Shown in pieces: positions 1 through 6,514 of a stretch of DNA of 8,671 nt; positions within the stretch are counted from its first letter, which is position 1; each line of letters begins with the position of its first letter. This DNA is from Chloroflexota bacterium (GTDB lineage: Bacteria; Chloroflexota; Dehalococcoidia; Lucifugimonadales; Lucifugimonadaceae). The position numbers and the translations under genes were made by a program. Under the pieces are notes generated by a model. It ran no database searches and had not been told where the DNA came from. It worked only from the letters and a program-made list of their open reading frames with translations. The stretch spans positions 1 to 8,671 of the forward strand of contig VXTA01000231.1 in NCBI GenBank assembly GCA_009837685.1, read 5' to 3'.

Positions 1-39
1 AAACCCACCGGGCCTTCTCCCCGTTCACCCTCACCCTAA

Positions 40-62
40 CCCTCTCCCATCAAGGGAGAGGG
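40..62. repeat. Palindromic intergenic repeat (CCCTCTCCC hairpin)
   Basis: Perfect 9-bp inverted repeat CCCTCTCCC (40-48) and GGGAGAGGG (54-62) around a 5-base loop, preceded by a CCCTCACCCTAA-like tract. Sequences of this form are a familiar type of dispersed intergenic palindrome in bacterial genomes. It lies about 57 bases past the stop of the dehydrogenase gene, so in the transcript it could fold and act as a 3' stabiliser or weak terminator. No T-run follows it on the transcribed strand, so a classical intrinsic terminator is not supported. Confidence 0.6.
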
Positions 63-82
63 GAAATATCGCCACTTTGCCC

Positions 83-111
83 CTGGATTCCGGCTTTCGC
101 CGGAATGACGG
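83..111. repeat. REP-like palindromic repeat, copy 1
   Basis: A 29-base element with arms ATTCCGGC (87-94) and GCCGGAAT (99-106) around a 4-base loop. It is identical over all 29 bases, and in the same orientation, to 8190-8218. This is the widely seen class of short dispersed bacterial palindromes that translate to VIPAKAGIQ-like peptides in one frame. It begins 8 bases past the stop of the dehydrogenase gene. The position suits an RNA 3'-end hairpin, but no function is shown. Confidence 0.8.
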
Positions 112-118
112 AGGTAAT

Positions 119-877
119 TTACCAGGCGGTTTCGCCGCCGTCTATTACTAGTTCGGTGCCGGTTACCCAGGCGGATTCGTCGGAGGCTAGGTAGAGGCAG
201 CCGTAGGCGATGTCGTCGGGGAGGCCGAGGCGGCCCATGGGGGTCATGCCTTCGCGGTAGTCGCGAATCTCTTTGACGCCGTGGATGTCGGTGGTCATTG
301 GGGTATCGGTGAAGCCGGGGCATACGGCGTTGCCGCGGATGTTGTCGGGGCCGTATTGGACGGCGGCGGCTTTGGAGAAGATGCGAGCTGCGCCCTTGGA
401 GGCGTGGTAGGGGGCGCCTGCTCTCGATCCGACGATGCCGAAGATCGATGAGACGTTGATGACGGAGCCCCCGCCAACCTTCTTCATCGCCTTGATGCCG
501 GCGCGCGTGCCGAGCATGATGGCGGTAGAGTTGACGGCGAAAACGTCGTTCCAGTCGTCGAGGACTACTTCTTCGACGACAGTTCTGCCTTTGGCACCGG
601 ACATTCCGGCGTTGTTGACGACGATGTCAAGGCGTCCCCATTTGGATTCGGCGATTTCGACGGCTTCGTCCCATGCGGCTTCTTGTGTTACGTCGTGGTT
701 GAAGAAGACGGCGTCGGGGGTTAGTTCGGCTTCTAGGGCGTTGCCTTTGGTGGCATCGATGTCGCTGATGATGACTTTCGCGCCTTCGCGGACGAAGATG
801 CGGGAGCATGCTTCGCCGATGCCGGATGCTCCGCCGGTTACGATGGCTACTTTGCTGGATAATCTTCCGTTGGACAT
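119..877 (-). CDS. SDR family NAD(P)-dependent oxidoreductase
   Basis: Classical short-chain dehydrogenase/reductase of 252 residues, the normal family length, and cytosolic by lack of any signal or membrane segment. It interconverts an alcohol and a carbonyl using NAD(P). The cofactor motif TGGASGIG is at 14-21, followed by an acidic D39 at the end of the second strand, which in this family favours NAD over NADP. Also visible are D62-V63, NNAG at 88-91, and the catalytic set N116, S144, Y157 and K161 (YHASK). The C-terminus GTELVIDGG is typical. The ATG start lies one base after the stop of the enolase-superfamily gene and has a GAGAGG ribosome-binding site (886-891) 8 bases upstream, inside that gene, so the two are co-transcribed and probably translationally coupled. 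A sugar or sugar-acid dehydrogenase is inferred from this pairing; the substrate cannot be read from the sequence. Confidence 0.93.
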   Translation of the reverse strand: MSNGRLSSKVAIVTGGASGIGEACSRIFVREGAKVIISDIDATKGNALEAELTPDAVFFNHDVTQEAAWDEAVEIAESKWGRLDIVVNNAGMSGAKGRTVVEEVVLDDWNDVFAVNSTAIMLGTRAGIKAMKKVGGGSVINVSSIFGIVGSRAGAPYHASKGAARIFSKAAAVQYGPDNIRGNAVCPGFTDTPMTTDIHGVKEIRDYREGMTPMGRLGLPDDIAYGCLYLASDESAWVTGTELVIDGGETAW

Positions 878-878
878 T

Positions 879-2021
879 TCAAAAGCCTCTCTGGGCAGGT
901 GCGGGGCCGTCGGAGTCGACGGACATGTTTTTGATGGTGTCGGGGTTGGGATCTAGGCCTAGTCCGGGTCGGTCTTCGAAGGCTTTCCATTGGCCGTTTT
1001 CGGGCCAGGGGACTTCGGTGAAGAGGATTGGCCAGGATTTCATTTCGCCGCCGAGGACTTCCACTACTCGAAGGTTGGGTGTTGCCATGGTGCAGTGGAG
1101 ATGCAATAAGGAGTAGGCGTGAGGGGCGATGGGTAGGTTGTAGGAGTCGGCGAGGTGAGTTACCTTCATCCACTCGGTTACGCCCCCTACCCTGCCGATG
1201 TCGGGCTGGACGATGTCGGCACCGCCGCGGCTGATGAGTTCTTTGAAGCCGTATTTGGTGTATTCGTGCTCGCCGGTGGCGACGGGGATGTTGGTGGCTT
1301 TGGAGATTTCGGCGAGACCTTGAATGTCGTCGGCGAGGACTGGTTCTTCGAACCATCCGACGTCGTAGTCCTCGAACTTCCGGGACATGCGAATGGCCTG
1401 CTTAGCGTAGTAGCCGTTGTTGGCGTCGACCAAGATCTCAACGTCGTCACCCATCGCCTTTCGGACGGCTTCCAAGCGTTCGATGTCGGCGCGCTCGTCG
1501 GTGCCGAAGTTCATGCCGACCTTCATCTTGATGCGGGGGAAACCCATGTCGACGTATCCGGTCTGCTCGGCGACTAACTCGTCGACGGTGTAGTTGGTCC
1601 AGCCGCCGCTGCCGTAACAGGGGACGGATTCGTGGGCTTGTCCGAGGAGTTTGTACAGGGGCACTCCTAGGGCTTTGCCTTTGAGGTCCCAGAGTGCAAC
1701 GTCGAGGCCGGAGATGGCTTGGAATGCGAAGCCTTTGCGACCGTAGCCGCGGACGCGCCAGAACATCTCGGTCCAGATGCGTTCGGTCTCGAACGGGGTC
1801 TTGCCGATGAGGATGTCTTTGAGGTTGTCGTTGATGAGGGAGCGGATGGCGGCGGGGGAGTTGAGATAGCTGAACCCTTGCGTGCCTTCGTCGGTGTGGA
1901 TGTGGATGAAGACGGTGGTGCGTCCGCGCGTGCCGGGTTTGAGCGGCGGGATAGTGGCGTCTTGGATGGCGTCGGCGGCGGGGTTGTAGATGAGGGTTGT
2001 TGTTACGTCGGTGATTTTCAT
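879..2021 (-). CDS. Mandelate racemase/muconate lactonizing enzyme family protein (enolase superfamily)
   Basis: Full-length 380-residue enolase-superfamily enzyme with an N-terminal capping domain (about 1-125) and a C-terminal TIM-like barrel. Its reaction class is Mg2+-dependent proton abstraction next to a carboxylate, giving racemisation or, more often, sugar-acid dehydration. The active site appears intact: KMK at 165-167 (the KxK base), metal ligands D199 (VDANNG), E225 (FEEP) and E251 (TGEHE), and the D274 (QPDIGRVGG) with H301 (APHAY) dyad. KxK plus an Asp-His dyad is the signature of the mandelate racemase subgroup, which includes the sugar-acid dehydratases. It is first in a two-gene operon with the SDR gene, which suggests a non-phosphorylating sugar oxidation route. 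The ATG start gives the expected N-terminus MKITDV. No Shine-Dalgarno is visible (CCCTCCCC precedes the ATG), and a promoter-like element ends 8 bases upstream, so the message may be leaderless. The exact substrate is unknown. Confidence 0.93.
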   Translation of the reverse strand: MKITDVTTTLIYNPAADAIQDATIPPLKPGTRGRTTVFIHIHTDEGTQGFSYLNSPAAIRSLINDNLKDILIGKTPFETERIWTEMFWRVRGYGRKGFAFQAISGLDVALWDLKGKALGVPLYKLLGQAHESVPCYGSGGWTNYTVDELVAEQTGYVDMGFPRIKMKVGMNFGTDERADIERLEAVRKAMGDDVEILVDANNGYYAKQAIRMSRKFEDYDVGWFEEPVLADDIQGLAEISKATNIPVATGEHEYTKYGFKELISRGGADIVQPDIGRVGGVTEWMKVTHLADSYNLPIAPHAYSLLHLHCTMATPNLRVVEVLGGEMKSWPILFTEVPWPENGQWKAFEDRPGLGLDPNPDTIKNMSVDSDGPAPAQRGF

Positions 2022-2029
2022 GGGGAGGG

Positions 2030-2057
2030 TTTATGGATCTTTGGTCTGGCTCGTCAA
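2030..2057 (-). promoter_or_regulatory. Candidate sigma70-type promoter for the enolase-SDR operon
   Basis: On the minus strand TTGACG (2057-2052, 5 of 6 matches to the -35 consensus) is followed after 16 bases by CATAAA (2035-2030, 4 of 6 to the -10 consensus). The -10 ends 8 bases before the ATG at 2021, so transcription would begin at or next to the start codon. That agrees with the missing ribosome-binding site and points to a leaderless mRNA. A second -10-like hexamer, TAAAAT, lies at 2066-2061 without a good -35. Weak consensus matches make this tentative. Confidence 0.3.
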
Positions 2058-2109
2058 CGGATTTTACACAGGGTTTTGACGCTGTTGGCCTTCATCGTTT
2101 TTTTGGCCA

Positions 2110-2220
2110 TTACAAATCTTGGTTTTTGATCGCCTGCCGAACATTCGCAAGGGTACCGTTCAGGTCCTCTAGCTCGTCGCCGATGATGCATGTAAAGTCA
2201 ACTTGTTCTATCGGCGAAGG
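2110..2220 (-). other. Orphan open frame, possible gene remnant or very short protein
   Basis: In the 232-bp gap between the PIN gene and the enolase-superfamily gene, one minus-strand frame stays open for 36 codons between a TAG (2223-2221) and a TAA (2112-2110). It reads like real protein, with a run GDELEDLNGTLANVRQAI that would form a charged amphipathic helix. There is no ATG, GTG or TTG start in this frame. It lies in the same frame as the PIN gene, separated from it by the TAA stop, ten codons and the TAG. I do not recognise the family. It could be the 3' end of a gene truncated when the methyltransferase-PIN block arrived, a tiny protein with a non-standard start, or chance. Confidence 0.25.
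2177..2217. repeat. 8-bp inverted repeat in the PIN-enolase gap
   Basis: TCGCCGAT (2177-2184) and ATCGGCGA (2210-2217) form a perfect 8-bp inverted repeat with a 25-base spacer. It starts 37 bases past the PIN stop codon. No T-run follows on the transcribed strand, so it is not a standard terminator. It overlaps the orphan open frame, so it may also be incidental. An operator for the downstream operon is possible but unsupported. Confidence 0.3.
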
Positions 2221-2253
2221 CTATTCTCCAACAAGCGGCCAAAAATCGGTGAT

Positions 2254-2763
2254 TTAGTTCCAGAAATTCGTGTGTTCGTGGTAATCGGCCGCTTCGATCA
2301 CGCGGTGCATACGGTCGTTGGTAACGAAATCCAAGTTGTACTGCACTGCAACACTAACGATCCAGAGATCGTTCTCTTGGATTCCCAGTTCTTTCCCGGT
2401 TGTGCGATCAACTAAATCCTCAACCCGTCTTCGAGATAACCTCCCTCGACGATTCCTGGGGGCGTGGGCTCGAAAGAGATTTGCTCTGATTTTGCCGTAT
2501 ACCGGTGCGGTATGATGGTCGACATGCAACACCGTATAGTTCTGCATCGCTTCTCGAACCTTCGATTGTCTCTCAACGTCGATATTCGGTGCGATTTCCA
2601 ACCCATACTCGACTTCAGCAATCGTTATAGCCGATACGTACACGATTGACGAAGCTAACTGCTTCAGTCGTTCCCGCACAACACTATGATTGGGTGACCC
2701 GAAATCCCAAGCGGCACTAGCGATGTTGGTATCCAACAGGTAAGCGTTGGTAGTTGTCACCAT
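2254..2763 (-). CDS. PIN-domain (VapC-like) putative ribonuclease
   Basis: A 169-residue PIN-domain protein; the family are Mg2+-dependent ribonucleases, most often toxins of VapBC pairs. The four acidic positions are in place: D11 (LLDTN), E50 (ITIAEVEYG), D132 (ENDLWI) and D150 (FVTND), with the usual 18-residue step between the last two. The protein is longer than the common VapC of about 130 residues. The extra length lies between E50 and D132, in a strongly basic stretch at about 94-124 (APRNRRGRLSRRR). The ATG is 9 bases after the stop of the methyltransferase gene with only a weak AAGG upstream, so the two genes form one transcription unit. No VapB-like antitoxin gene is present on either side. 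Base composition matches the methyltransferase and not the flanking genes. A toxin or nuclease effector tied to the methyltransferase is inferred; RNA cleavage is family knowledge. Confidence 0.85.
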   Translation of the reverse strand: MVTTTNAYLLDTNIASAAWDFGSPNHSVVRERLKQLASSIVYVSAITIAEVEYGLEIAPNIDVERQSKVREAMQNYTVLHVDHHTAPVYGKIRANLFRAHAPRNRRGRLSRRRVEDLVDRTTGKELGIQENDLWIVSVAVQYNLDFVTNDRMHRVIEAADYHEHTNFWN

Positions 2764-2772
2764 GGGACCTTG

Positions 2773-5301
2773 TCACAAATCCCGGATAGCATCCGAGACC
2801 AACGGGTCGTCAATAACCGGTAGTCGACCGAGCGTTGATGCCGCCGAAGCGTAATTCATCTCTTCCGAGATATATCGATGCCAAGGCAAATGAGGTTTGA
2901 ACTCGGCAGGGAAGTATCTCAGGAATTCAACCGGCCCAGGCCGATTCTGACCCGTGAAAAAATCGAGAAGAGATCGTTCTGACCGCGGAGACAAATCGTA
3001 CGCTCGAAGTACTTCCGCATCAATGAGCGAAAGTAACCTATGGCAGATAGAGTCGGATTCCTCTTGCGTCACTTCTTCAGACATGCTTTGTTGGCGACTA
3101 TGCAAATATTGCCGAACTAATCCGCAGATGGTTTTGTCTTGTTGAGCATCAAGTTCAGGAACTGGGATCTGCTTCAACGTTCGGATCTGGATGTCGCGTC
3201 CAGTCTCTCGTGTTGCTACGTATGCGTTCGCAATCGGGCCGTTCAGGATAGCTGCCAAAGTTTCGAGAGACATGCCGTCTTTGGGCCATACACCGTGGAA
3301 ATTTCGGTAACAAACGATGCCTTGGTAATCGATGGAAGCGACGATGCGCCAAGGCCCACGGCTCCTTCGAGCTTTGTTGACTACTAGTTTTTGCTGACCC
3401 CAAGGCCGTTTGTACGCTTGTCCCCTCATCCACTCTTGCGAAATGTTCAGGTAGACTGTGTTGCGTATCAAAAACGGCTCAACGGAGTCGCGCACGCTCC
3501 GAAGACCGATGCCGAACCCGTGTCTCCGCGTCTCCGATATCAATCGTGACTCATTTGCGCCGAAAGGCACGTTGTATTCGATGCCACTGTGAATATCGGC
3601 AACGTCGCCTAAACAACCTAAGTTAACTGCAGATTCCCAAACGCCCCGAAGTTCTGGTGACCAGATGCTATCTAGAAAAGTCGTGGCGCTCGGATTGAAT
3701 TGAGTTTCCCAAACCTTAGACGGTTGATGGTTGAAGTAAAAATTACCTAGATCTTGCCTTTCTACGACGCCATTCCGGATTTTCCGACTAACCTCAGAAG
3801 TTTTGGAAGCAACCACAAGCACGGCCTCAGCGTCTGAATGCCTAAAGACTTGGTCGGGCAATGAAATCACTTCTATCGAAGAATAAGTCTGACCAATTCG
3901 CGAACGAACCCCCCGATACCCGTTGCCCTTCACAAACGACCGAGGCAACACAAATCCGAGCATGTCTGGTGCCGAGTCAAGTACTTTGTGAAGAATTGTC
4001 GCCGGCTTTCGAACCGAAGGCAGCCCGTGGTAAATCGAACTTTCGTTGACATCGAAATTTTCGAACGGTGGGTTACACAACACGATGCGGGCCGCGGCTA
4101 GCTCTCGATCAAACAAAGGAGAATTCAACGCGTCATCGCGGTAAAGTCTCCACCCGTCTGGATTCGGGTAATCGGCCAACATGAGTGACAATCGGGCGAC
4201 TTCCCTCGCAAATTCATCGATCTCAATCCCTGAAAGCATCTTCACGAAATATCGATGTCGCTCCGCTGGGGTCATCTCCGTAGGCAATAAGTCCCTTAGT
4301 CGTTGCATTGCCGCAACGAGAAAGACCGCGTGACCTGCGAACGGTTCAAATACGCGGCGCTCATCCACATGCAAGTCTTCAAACGGTAGTTGCCTGGTGA
4401 TGTACTCTGCGATCTCAGGAGGAGTACTGTGTATCCCGAACAACCTCCTAGTCTCTTTGGCGACTAGAGTGTTTTCGTAAACGTACGCCAGTGTATCTAC
4501 TGATAAATTTTGAAAGTGGAACGCATTCTTGATACTCTCCCAAGCTACCGATTGAGTCTGACCGTGATCCAGGACAGCTTCGGGGATCGTCGCCTTCGAG
4601 TAGAAGTCCTGAACCGCGTCAATGGTCGATTTGGGATCATCATTAATCCAATCACCAGGATGACCTCTGTCAGCTAGGACTTTCGCTGCAATCAACCTGA
4701 AGAGTAGACGGTACAGAGATGGGTAGTCGTTGTCGGTAAACTTGGCATGCTTTTCGAATTCTTGAATTGACGAAGCAATGGTTTGCTGTAACAGACGATC
4801 GAGCTTTTTGCGGGCTTGCTGCTCCAACAATGGAAGCAAACCTAGATCAAAAAAATCAAGCTGGGCATCTGCGCCAAAACCGGCAGATTTGGCACGAAGA
4901 ATTCGAACTGGGGACCACTCACTGCGATGCTGGTTGAACATAGCAGGTACATCGCGAGCCGCGACCTGCTCAAGAGGTTGAGGTTTTCCGCTCGCTGTCA
5001 TTTTCCAGCGAACGATGTGGTCGTGACGGACCTCAAAAACCTGCGGCGCACCCAAAGAACGACACCCAGTTACCAATGGAGGTCCAGCCTTGCCATTGGA
5101 CATCACGATGCCGAAGCACGCGTTGCGGTAAGATGGCGGATCTTGTGCAAACGCTGCGAGCGGGATACTCTCGACCGCGTATTCGGAGGACAGAATGTCG
5201 GCGAACGCGTAATCTTCTTGGATTAGACTTCCGACGTAACCCGTGTCAACGAGTTCCTGCTTGATTCGAACGTATAATTCCGATCCGTTGTGATTCTCCA
5301 T
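2773..5301 (-). CDS. N-6 DNA methylase (class I, gamma-type adenine methyltransferase with C-terminal target-recognition region)
   Basis: An 842-residue DNA methyltransferase expected to transfer methyl from S-adenosylmethionine to adenine N6 at a specific site. Motif X-like HSTPPE is at 291-296. The SAM-binding motif I is the variant FEPFAGHAVFL (318-328), with GHA where GSG is usual. E360 and D362 (GIEIDE) mark motif II, D389-D390 motif III, and NPPF (410-413) is the catalytic motif IV of gamma adenine methylases. Residues about 555-720 look like an HsdS or type IIG recognition domain, ending in RDIQIRTLKQIPVPEL (702-717). The N-terminal 170 residues contain no PD-(D/E)xK site that I can identify, so restriction activity is not supported from this chain. 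No separate restriction or specificity subunit is nearby. It is the first gene of a two-gene unit with the PIN protein. Codon use is far less GC-biased than in the flanking operons, suggesting transfer. The ATG lacks a clear ribosome-binding site; the next Met is at 67, inside conserved-looking sequence. Confidence 0.88.
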   Translation of the reverse strand: MENHNGSELYVRIKQELVDTGYVGSLIQEDYAFADILSSEYAVESIPLAAFAQDPPSYRNACFGIVMSNGKAGPPLVTGCRSLGAPQVFEVRHDHIVRWKMTASGKPQPLEQVAARDVPAMFNQHRSEWSPVRILRAKSAGFGADAQLDFFDLGLLPLLEQQARKKLDRLLQQTIASSIQEFEKHAKFTDNDYPSLYRLLFRLIAAKVLADRGHPGDWINDDPKSTIDAVQDFYSKATIPEAVLDHGQTQSVAWESIKNAFHFQNLSVDTLAYVYENTLVAKETRRLFGIHSTPPEIAEYITRQLPFEDLHVDERRVFEPFAGHAVFLVAAMQRLRDLLPTEMTPAERHRYFVKMLSGIEIDEFAREVARLSLMLADYPNPDGWRLYRDDALNSPLFDRELAAARIVLCNPPFENFDVNESSIYHGLPSVRKPATILHKVLDSAPDMLGFVLPRSFVKGNGYRGVRSRIGQTYSSIEVISLPDQVFRHSDAEAVLVVASKTSEVSRKIRNGVVERQDLGNFYFNHQPSKVWETQFNPSATTFLDSIWSPELRGVWESAVNLGCLGDVADIHSGIEYNVPFGANESRLISETRRHGFGIGLRSVRDSVEPFLIRNTVYLNISQEWMRGQAYKRPWGQQKLVVNKARRSRGPWRIVASIDYQGIVCYRNFHGVWPKDGMSLETLAAILNGPIANAYVATRETGRDIQIRTLKQIPVPELDAQQDKTICGLVRQYLHSRQQSMSEEVTQEESDSICHRLLSLIDAEVLRAYDLSPRSERSLLDFFTGQNRPGPVEFLRYFPAEFKPHLPWHRYISEEMNYASAASTLGRLPVIDDPLVSDAIRDL

Positions 5302-5302
5302 C

Positions 5303-5337
5303 GGTACGCTACCAGCTTCCGGGACTCGTGGCGTACC
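5303..5337. repeat. 7-bp inverted repeat directly upstream of the methyltransferase start
   Basis: GGTACGC (5303-5309) and GCGTACC (5331-5337) with a 21-base spacer, the nearer arm one base from the ATG at 5301. The position would allow a 5'-UTR structure over the start codon or an operator for autoregulation, which is common for restriction-modification genes. Arms of this length can occur by chance. Confidence 0.3.
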
Positions 5338-5520
5338 TAGTATTGCTTTCGGACACTGCTCCGTTTGGAGACCCGGGGGTAGTCATCTAGTGCCGCCGCT
5401 GACATTGGGGATCATATTTGGTTCCTTCCTACGCCGACCTAACAGGTTGCCACCGTGTACCAGCCATTAATTCGATATGATACCGTGTCAGGTTTTGGCG
5501 TCCTTCAACACACCCAACGA

Positions 5521-5556
5521 GGTGCTCGCACACGCTCTGAGACGGAAACGAGCACC
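5521..5556. repeat. 8-bp inverted repeat downstream of the ABC operon
   Basis: GGTGCTCG (5521-5528) and CGAGCACC (5549-5556) with a 20-base spacer, about 120 bases past the last permease stop. The pairing could extend through GAG/CTC with a one-base bulge. Only a loose T-rich stretch follows on the transcribed strand, so it is at best a weak terminator or an mRNA-end hairpin. Confidence 0.3.
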
Positions 5557-5599
5557 CTCGGCGAAGTTCAAATGACGAGGTCAGTTCTAGGCCGATCGG

Positions 5600-5629
5600 G
5601 TAATTCCTGCGCATGCTTGTGGACTCCAG
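5600..5629. repeat. Degenerate REP-like palindrome remnant
   Basis: The minus strand reads CTGGAGTCC...GCGCAGGAATTACC, matching the pattern CTGGATTCC...GGAATGAC of the repeats at 83-111 and 8190-8218 with substitutions and extra bases in the loop. It is in the opposite orientation to those copies as seen on the minus strand relative to its loop sequence. Translated, it gives GFWSPQACAGIT, close to the GFWIPACAGMT peptide typical of such elements. It lies just after the end of the ABC operon and appears decayed. Confidence 0.4.
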
Positions 5630-5675
5630 AAGCCCTCAAGCCCAAACGAGCTTGCACCGAGCCAGAACATCAATC

Positions 5676-6500
5676 TTAAACACTCCGATACCGCCATACC
5701 GCGACAGGTCCTACGATGAACGTAAATATCAGCGTCCAGACGAGGGTGGGCCAAGCGTTTTCCAGTATCGCACCGCCCTGCGAAAGCGCTCGCCCAAGGT
5801 CCACAGCGTAGGTAACCGGGTTGACGCTGGTGAAGGGTTGGAGCCAGCCGGGCATGGTTTCGACGGGGACGAATGCGGAGGAGAGGAAGGTGAAGGGGAA
5901 GACGACGAAGAACATGAGTGATCCGGCGCCTTCGGCGTTGCGGACGGATGCTCCGATGAATGCGGCTACCCATGAGAAGCCAAAGGCGAAGCCGGCGACC
6001 ATGAATGGGACGGCGAAGCCGGGCCAGAAGCCGCCGTGGAATCGCATTCCGATGATGTATCCGACGGCGAGCATGAGACAGGCGACGAAAAGGGAGACTA
6101 GTGTCTCGGCGGCGACGCGTCCTCCGAGTACGGCGGAACGGGCCATGGGGAGGGATCGGTAGCGGTCGACCATTCCTTTCTGGAGGTCCTCGGCCAGTCC
6201 GACGCCGGTCTGGGTGGCGCTGAAGAGGGTTGTCTGGACTAGGATGCCGGGCATTAGGAAGTCGATGTAGTTGAGGTCTCCGGTGGGGATGGCGCCGCCG
6301 AAGACGTAGTTGAAGAGGAAGATGAACATTACCGGAGAGGCGGTAGAGAAGATGAACAGTTCGGGCGAACGTCGGTAGCGGATGAGGTTGCGCCATGTCA
6401 TGACGGCGGTGTCGGCGATCATCCAGCGCGATTCGACGGCGATGGCGGAAGCGATTTCGCCCAAGGCGGAGCGGTCTTGGATTTGGGCCGGTAGGTTCAT
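5676..6500 (-). CDS. ABC-2 type transporter permease, DrrB family (third of three)
   Basis: Membrane subunit of an ABC exporter, 274 residues, with about six hydrophobic spans (near 48-70, 80-103, 131-151, 158-184, 193-213 and 250-269). The DrrB-family motif DRYRSLPMARSAVLGGR is at 112-128, with MRFHG at 152-156 and ETMPGWL at 214-220. The start is taken at the Met that aligns with its paralogues, 14 bases after the previous permease stop; an upstream in-frame Met at 6578 would only add residues read through the previous gene. GAGAGAA abuts the ATG, rather close for a ribosome-binding site. By hand count it is about 58% identical without gaps to the middle permease over residues 21-274. It would dimerise with itself or with a sister permease around the DrrA-type ATPase. 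The substrate (drug, lipid or metabolite) is unknown. Confidence 0.9.
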   Translation of the reverse strand: MNLPAQIQDRSALGEIASAIAVESRWMIADTAVMTWRNLIRYRRSPELFIFSTASPVMFIFLFNYVFGGAIPTGDLNYIDFLMPGILVQTTLFSATQTGVGLAEDLQKGMVDRYRSLPMARSAVLGGRVAAETLVSLFVACLMLAVGYIIGMRFHGGFWPGFAVPFMVAGFAFGFSWVAAFIGASVRNAEGAGSLMFFVVFPFTFLSSAFVPVETMPGWLQPFTSVNPVTYAVDLGRALSQGGAILENAWPTLVWTLIFTFIVGPVAVWRYRSV

Positions 6501-6514
6501 TTCTCTCGTCTGAT

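Larger units (their letters stand above)
5302..5675. other. 374-bp intergenic region without a supported gene
   Basis: Lies between the end of the ABC operon and the start of the methyltransferase gene, both on the minus strand, so it should hold the ABC operon 3' end and the methyltransferase promoter. It contains two inverted repeats and one degenerate palindromic repeat (listed separately). Short open frames on both strands here read as random. No tRNA, clear terminator or convincing promoter was found. A -10-like TATGAT is at 5416-5411 but has no matching -35. Confidence 0.6.

Noticed and set aside
435..956. Long plus-strand open frame of 173 codons opposite the dehydrogenase gene
   Set aside because: It is antisense to a gene with complete SDR motifs and has low-complexity, family-less sequence; high GC and codon bias produce such frames.
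5411..5416. TATGAT as a -10 element of a methyltransferase promoter
   Set aside because: The hexamer 17 bases upstream (GGTCGG) does not resemble a -35, there is no TGn extension, and it lies about 110 bases from the start codon.
5429..5614. 61-codon minus-strand open frame upstream of the methyltransferase
   Set aside because: No recognisable motif or helix pattern, it includes part of the degenerate palindrome, and no ribosome-binding site was seen; a chance frame is likelier.
5637..5654. CAAGC/GCTTG hairpin as a terminator of the ABC operon
   Set aside because: Only a 5-bp stem and no T-run follows on the minus strand.
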